Below are positions 60,141 to 64,000 of a stretch of 64,000 bases of DNA, piece after piece. Numbering within the stretch: the stretch's first letter is position 1; each line of letters opens with the position of its first letter. A program made the position numbers and the translations under genes. The stretch spans positions 4,839,797-4,903,796 of the forward strand of contig NC_018394.1 of assembly GCF_000208865.1 (NCBI RefSeq). Direction: 5' to 3'. The notes beneath the pieces were generated by a model. That model worked only from the letters and a program-made list of their open reading frames with translations. It did no database searches and was not told the DNA's origin. This DNA comes from Neospora caninum Liverpool. Lineage: Eukaryota > Apicomplexa > Conoidasida > Eucoccidiorida > Sarcocystidae.

Positions 60141-61203
60141 ATTGTCTCACGATACCGCTGTGCCGGGAAACGCTGTGGAGAGAGTGAAGGCAGAAGAGGG
60201 AACGAGAAGAGTGAGCCGGCGCTCGCCTCTGTCCTGAAAAGCGTCATCAAGAGAGAAATTGTGGCCCGTTCAAAGAGCAGAGAAAGCCAGGCTTTTTCCC
60301 GTGGTGTCTTTTTTCGACACTCTCTTTCGCGCTGAGTCCAACTTCAAGCTCTCGCGAATGCGCACGAAAAGAAGCGCCACATGCACGGCGCGCAGCATCC
60401 GCCGTGTGCATGTCCGGCGCCGGGTTTTCCCAGATCGAAATTGTTTTTGATGTCGGCGGCTTGTCTTCTTTTGACAGGCAGATACGTGTACCGAGGAGAG
60501 TAGCAGGTTTACGCGCTCGCGCGTTTGGGAGATTTGTGACTTGTGCGTAGAGAGACCGCCGCTGGACCCGACGGAGCGTGGAGCCGAGTGTGTGGCGAAG
60601 AAGCGACCGAGATTCCTCTTGCTTGGCTGTCGACGGAGAAAAGGGCGATTTCGCTAATTTTCCCCCAGTCTCTGCCGCCGCGCTGCGTGCCGCCTCTTTT
60701 TCCCGCGATGCTTGCAACCCCCAGAGAAGGAGAAAACCGACGAAGCCTCGTTTTCAGACGCGCCTCCAGCCGTGCTCGCCGAGACGGTAATCCGCCGAGA
60801 GAGAACGGGGGAGACGGCGAGAAAGAGACAAGGGGAGAAAGAGAGAGACTCTTCTCTCTTTTCTTAAACACCGAGAAGAAAGGTTCCAGTGTGCCAGGTC
60901 ATCGTGCCTCTTTGGGTGTTATCGCCGCTCCTCCCCGTTTTTCGGGGAAAGGTTCTCTTCCCTCTTCCTCGTTTTTTAACTGAATCGCGTCCACCTCGCA
61001 GCACTGCCACACACCTAGCCTCGCCCTCTTGCGGGGCCCATCTTCTGTTTCACTTTTTATAGCCTCGCTGGCCTGCTCTTTTTTCTCGCGTTTTGATCCC
61101 CATCTTCCTCCGACCGAGTCTCGCGCGCCGCCGCCGTAAAAACGTCAGCCCAGGAGCAGAGGAAATACCGAAGAAGGAACAGCAGAAGGAAAGGGAGAAA
61201 AAG

Positions 61204-61563
61204 AACAAGGAGAAGAAGAGGAAGAACAAGGAGAAGAAGAGGAAAAACAAGGAGAAGAAGAGGAAAAACAAGGAGAAGAAGAGGAAGAACAAGGAGAAGA
61301 AGAGGAAAAACAAGGAGAAGAAGAGGAAAAACAAGGAGAAGAAGAGGAAAAACAAGGAGAAGAAGAGGAAAAACAAGGAGAAGAAGAGGAAAAACAAGGA
61401 GAAGAAGAGGAAAAACAAGGAGGAGAAGAGGAAAGACAAGGAGGAGAAGAAGAGGAAGAACAAGGAGAAGAAGAGGAAAAACAAGGAGAAGAAGAGGAAG
61501 AACAAGGAGAAGAAGAGGAAGAACAAGGTGGAGGAGAGGAAAGACAAGGAGAAGGAAGAGAAA
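61204..61563. repeat. 17-unit 21-bp polypurine repeat
   Basis: The unit AACAAGGAGAAGAAGAGGAA(A/G) recurs at exact 21-bp spacing from 61204 to 61435, takes one 24-bp step to 61459, then continues at 21 bp to 61543. Apart from one C per unit, and a T at 61529, the plus strand is all purine. It ends about 22 bp before the kinase ATG. It is open in the kinase frame (Lys/Glu/Asn/Arg) but contains no ATG there, so it is most likely 5' UTR. Confidence 0.93.
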
Positions 61564-61584
61564 AGAAGAGAAGGGAGAAGAGGG

Positions 61585-64000
61585 ATGTCGGTTGCATGGA
61601 ATATGTCGGAGGCTGTGGCGAATCGAGAGGCAGTGGAGGAGCCCAACGCTTCTCCACTGCCCGAGGGTTGCGACGGAATCTCCGACAAGTCTTCGCTTCC
61701 ACCGGCGCTTCTTGCAGCGGCCGACCCCTCTCCTTCAGAGACGCGGAGCGAGCATGCCTGTGCTGTTGCTTCGTCTGTGGCGAAATCTCACATTCCGTCG
61801 TCGCCCACAGCCTGGCACTCCGGCGCCGCTTCTTCGTGCGCCTCATCGTCTGCTCCTACTTTGCCACCTTCTTCGCCGTCGCTCTCGCGGGTCTCTTCCG
61901 GGTCGCCGTTGGGGCATGCTCCCTGGACGGGAAAATGTCGCTCATCCTCCTCTCTCTCTCTGCAGCCTGATTCGCCAAACTCCGCGTCGCCGTCGGTCTT
62001 TGCCTCGCGAGGCTCACCAGAGGCGACCGCAACCGAAAGCCGCGAAGGTGACAGCCTCGCACGCCGCCCTCCCCTCAATTTCTTCTCGCCCCTCTTCCCG
62101 CCAGGCTGTCCGTACACCCCGCTCGCCCTCCTTGGCACCGGCGCCATCAGCAGAGTCTTCCAGTGTCTCGACCAAAGAAGAAACCCTCCGACATTTGTCG
62201 CCGTCAAACTCGTGAGTGAAGTCTGTCCCACCACACACGCACGGATCTATAAACCTTTTATTCGAAATGTATATATATATATATATGTAGAGAGAGAGAG
62301 ACTGACGGATACGCAGGCGACAGGTTGAGAGATAGGCGTATAGATGTATGTGTTTGGATGCATCTGTACGTGTTTATACGTATGTGTACCGATGCGTTTT
62401 TTGTTCCTGGGCATGTGGATATGTGTGTCTGTAGCTAGAGGCTGTCTCGCTTTCTAATGGTATGAAGAACGGTCGACACTGCATTGTGTGCGTCTATCTG
62501 TATGCGGAGGTTTGTGAAGAGAGACTCTCAGACCAGGGAACAGGAAAACGACAAAGATGCACACGGCGTTAGCGACAAGTGGTGATGCAGAGACAGAACG
62601 TTATGAAGAAAGATTATCAAGTCGCACATCTTGAATTCCGCAGGCGTGTGTCTATCTATCTGTATGTGTGTGTTTGTTTATGCGCACAGGTAAGGATATC
62701 CATTTATGTGTATAGGTCTCTCTTTTTATGTCTATGATATGTCCGTATTTTCATTTTCGTGTAGAAGCTGTTGTCGTTAGCGTGGCAGGCGACCTGTGTG
62801 GTTTTTGGTGTTTCCTTCATTTCTCTCCCGTTTTCAAAGAGCGTCCGCAATCACACGAACCGCGCTGAAAGTTGGCTTTTTGGTTGTTCAGATTCGAAAG
62901 CAAATTCTGAAGCGAAACCCCATTCTCCGTGAGCAAGTGATTAACGAGAAAGAAGCGCTCCGTCGTCTGAGCGTCCCATGCCCTCGCAGAGGGAGCGATG
63001 GTTCTCTTTCTCTCTCTCCCTCTTCTACCTCTGCTTCTTTTTCTCCCCCTTCATCTTCTCCCCCTTCATCTTCTCCCCCTTCTTCTTCTCCCCCCTCTTC
63101 TTTCTCTCCCTCTTCGTTTCCTCCTTCTTCTTCTCCCGCTTCTTCTTCTTCTCCTCCCGCTTCTTCTTCTCCCGCTTCTTCCTCTTCTCCTCCCGCTTCT
63201 TCTTCGCCTTCTTCTTCTTCTCCCTCTTCTTCTTCTCCCTCTTCTTCTTCTCCCGCTTCGTCTTTTCCTTCTTGCGGGACGGAGCAAAACAAAGAAGGCG
63301 GACATCTCGGCGATGGCGAAAAGCCAATTGCTCGTGAAGGCGGCAGGAGGGCGACGGTCAGCGAGTGTGCAGAAGCCGCAGCGGCGGGAGCGCGGGGACT
63401 GTCTCCGAAGCGCCAGGAGGACGATCGCAGGGGTGGACGAGCGGGCGAGGAGAGAGAAGGCGAGGAGGACGACCGGACGAACCGCCACCGTGTCTGCCCG
63501 TTCATCCCGCGTCTCCTGCATGCGTTCCAAGACGCGCAGCGTCTGTTTCTCGTGATGAACCTGTCGGGCTTCTCCAACCTCCAGGAGATTCTGCACCGTG
63601 TCAGCCCCGCGCATGCAGACTCGCCCTCGTTCCCGATCCAGCTGAGCGACATTGCGGCCAAGACGTGGACGGCTGAGCTCGTGGGCGCTCTCGAGTGGTT
63701 TCGGGAGCGCGGCGTGGTCCATCGTGACCTGAAGCCACGGAATCTCGTCATTTCCCCGGAGGGCCATCTGTGCGTCGTGGACTTCGGGGCCGCACTGCTT
63801 CTTCCCGCGGACGGCGAGGCGACCGAGAAGCGGGCTAAAGGGCGAGGCGCTCTCGCGACAAAGATGTCTCGTGGAGACAGTCCCGAACCCCCACAGGAGA
63901 CACCCTCGCCCCGTCGGTCGTCGCCTTTTACTCCTGAGCCGGCTCTCGCTTCAGACACTCCAACGACATCTGCCCTCGCAGCGTCGCCGCCTCTCTTGCC
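61585..64000 (+). CDS. PDK1-like AGC Ser/Thr protein kinase, 3' end outside window
   Basis: Two exons are visible: 61585-62211 (209 codons) and 62892 to the window end, phase 0. The first in-frame ATG (MSVAWNMSE) follows a long ATG-free open frame. After a ~170-aa Ser/Pro/Ala-rich N terminus comes the kinase fold: Gly loop LLGTGAISRVF (about 182-192), VAVK with Lys208, and helix C region IRKQILKRNPILREQV. Then follow hinge LFLVMNL, catalytic HRDLKPRN (486-493) and VVDFGAA (DFG 506-508). The IRKQILKRNPIL / INEKEALRRL stretch and SDIAAKTWTAELVGALEWF resemble PDK1, the phosphoinositide-dependent activator of AGC kinases. The usual HRDLKPEN Glu is Arg here. A Ser/Pro tract (about residues 247-336) and a charged insert separate helix C from the hinge. 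The activation segment and C lobe are incomplete, so PDK1 identity is tentative; the kinase call is firm. Confidence 0.85.
62267..62301. repeat. TA plus GA microsatellite, kinase intron 1
   Basis: About ten TA units then a short GAGAGAGA run, 55 bp inside the 680-bp intron 62212-62891. Confidence 0.8.
63010..63270. repeat. CTT/CCC pyrimidine repeat coding Ser/Pro
   Basis: Irregular TCTTCTCCC(C/G) repeat inside kinase exon 2, read in frame as SSSPP/SSSPA. It forms the low-complexity insert between helix C and the hinge. It lacks stops in the kinase frame, so it is coding and not intronic. Confidence 0.85.

Larger units (their letters stand above)
59741..61584. promoter_or_regulatory. Divergent spacer between helicase and kinase genes
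   Basis: The 1.8 kb between two start codons on opposite strands should hold both promoters and leaders. Its two ends are purine-rich on the plus strand (about 59885-60140 and 61190-61570). No other gene is seen, and no TATA box or TGCATGC motif is evident. Confidence 0.5.

Noticed and set aside
61093..61584. Lys/Glu-rich open frame upstream of the kinase ATG treated as coding
   Set aside because: It is in frame with the kinase but contains no ATG; it is simple repeat translation. Kept only as a caveat in the findings.
61050..61688. Long Leu/Phe-rich minus-strand frame resembling a membrane protein
   Set aside because: It is the antisense translation of the 21-bp purine repeat, with no independent start, motif or splice context.
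62888..63958. Minus-strand Glu-rich frame over kinase exon 2
   Set aside because: Antisense shadow of the Ser/Pro codons; the plus frame carries HRDLKPRN and DFG.

Overview
This window looks like nuclear DNA from a cyst-forming coccidian (Toxoplasma gondii or a close relative such as Neospora or Hammondia). The evidence is GC-rich, intron-rich genes with short coding exons beside multi-kilobase ones, strong polypyrimidine tracts before acceptors, long Ser/Ala/Glu/Arg-rich inserts in conserved enzymes, (TA)n microsatellites confined to introns and spacers, and scattered TGCATGC motifs. The genus is inferred from sequence style and gene content; species cannot be decided by reading alone.

Five protein-coding genes are supported. 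(1) 2006-9249, minus: V-type H+-ATPase catalytic subunit A, 15 exons, 616 aa, full length. (2) 13958-34148, plus: a giant FAB1/PIKfyve-type phosphatidylinositol-3-phosphate 5-kinase with FYVE finger, CCT-like domain and C-terminal lipid kinase domain, 8 exons, about 5746 aa. (3) 37660-46731, plus: an ALIX/Bro1 protein, 13 exons, 1278 aa. (4) 48110-59740, minus: a DEAD-box RNA helicase closest in its motifs to DDX20/Gemin3, 10 exons, about 2159 aa. (5) 61585 to the window end, plus: the 5' part of a PDK1-like AGC protein kinase. Exon models were joined by hand. In each complete gene the intron phases close from start to stop, and every intron is GT-AG except one GC-AG intron in subunit A.

Layout: subunit A and PIKfyve are head to head across 4.7 kb; PIKfyve and ALIX are tandem across 3.5 kb; ALIX and the helicase are tail to tail across 1.4 kb; the helicase and the kinase are head to head across 1.8 kb. 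No tRNA, rRNA, transposon or CRISPR array was seen. Spacers hold microsatellites, pyrimidine- or purine-rich leaders and a few TGCATGC motifs, with no further convincing gene.

Three neighbours act on the endolysosomal system: V-ATPase acidifies it, PIKfyve makes PI(3,5)P2 on it, and ALIX/Bro1 proteins work with ESCRT-III on its membranes. PDK1-family kinases act in phosphoinositide signalling in other eukaryotes. Whether this proximity matters is open. The most unusual sequence features are the large inserts inside the PIKfyve and helicase catalytic domains, a 17-unit 21-bp polypurine repeat directly upstream of the kinase start codon, a uORF whose stop overlaps the ALIX start codon, and the GC-AG intron.
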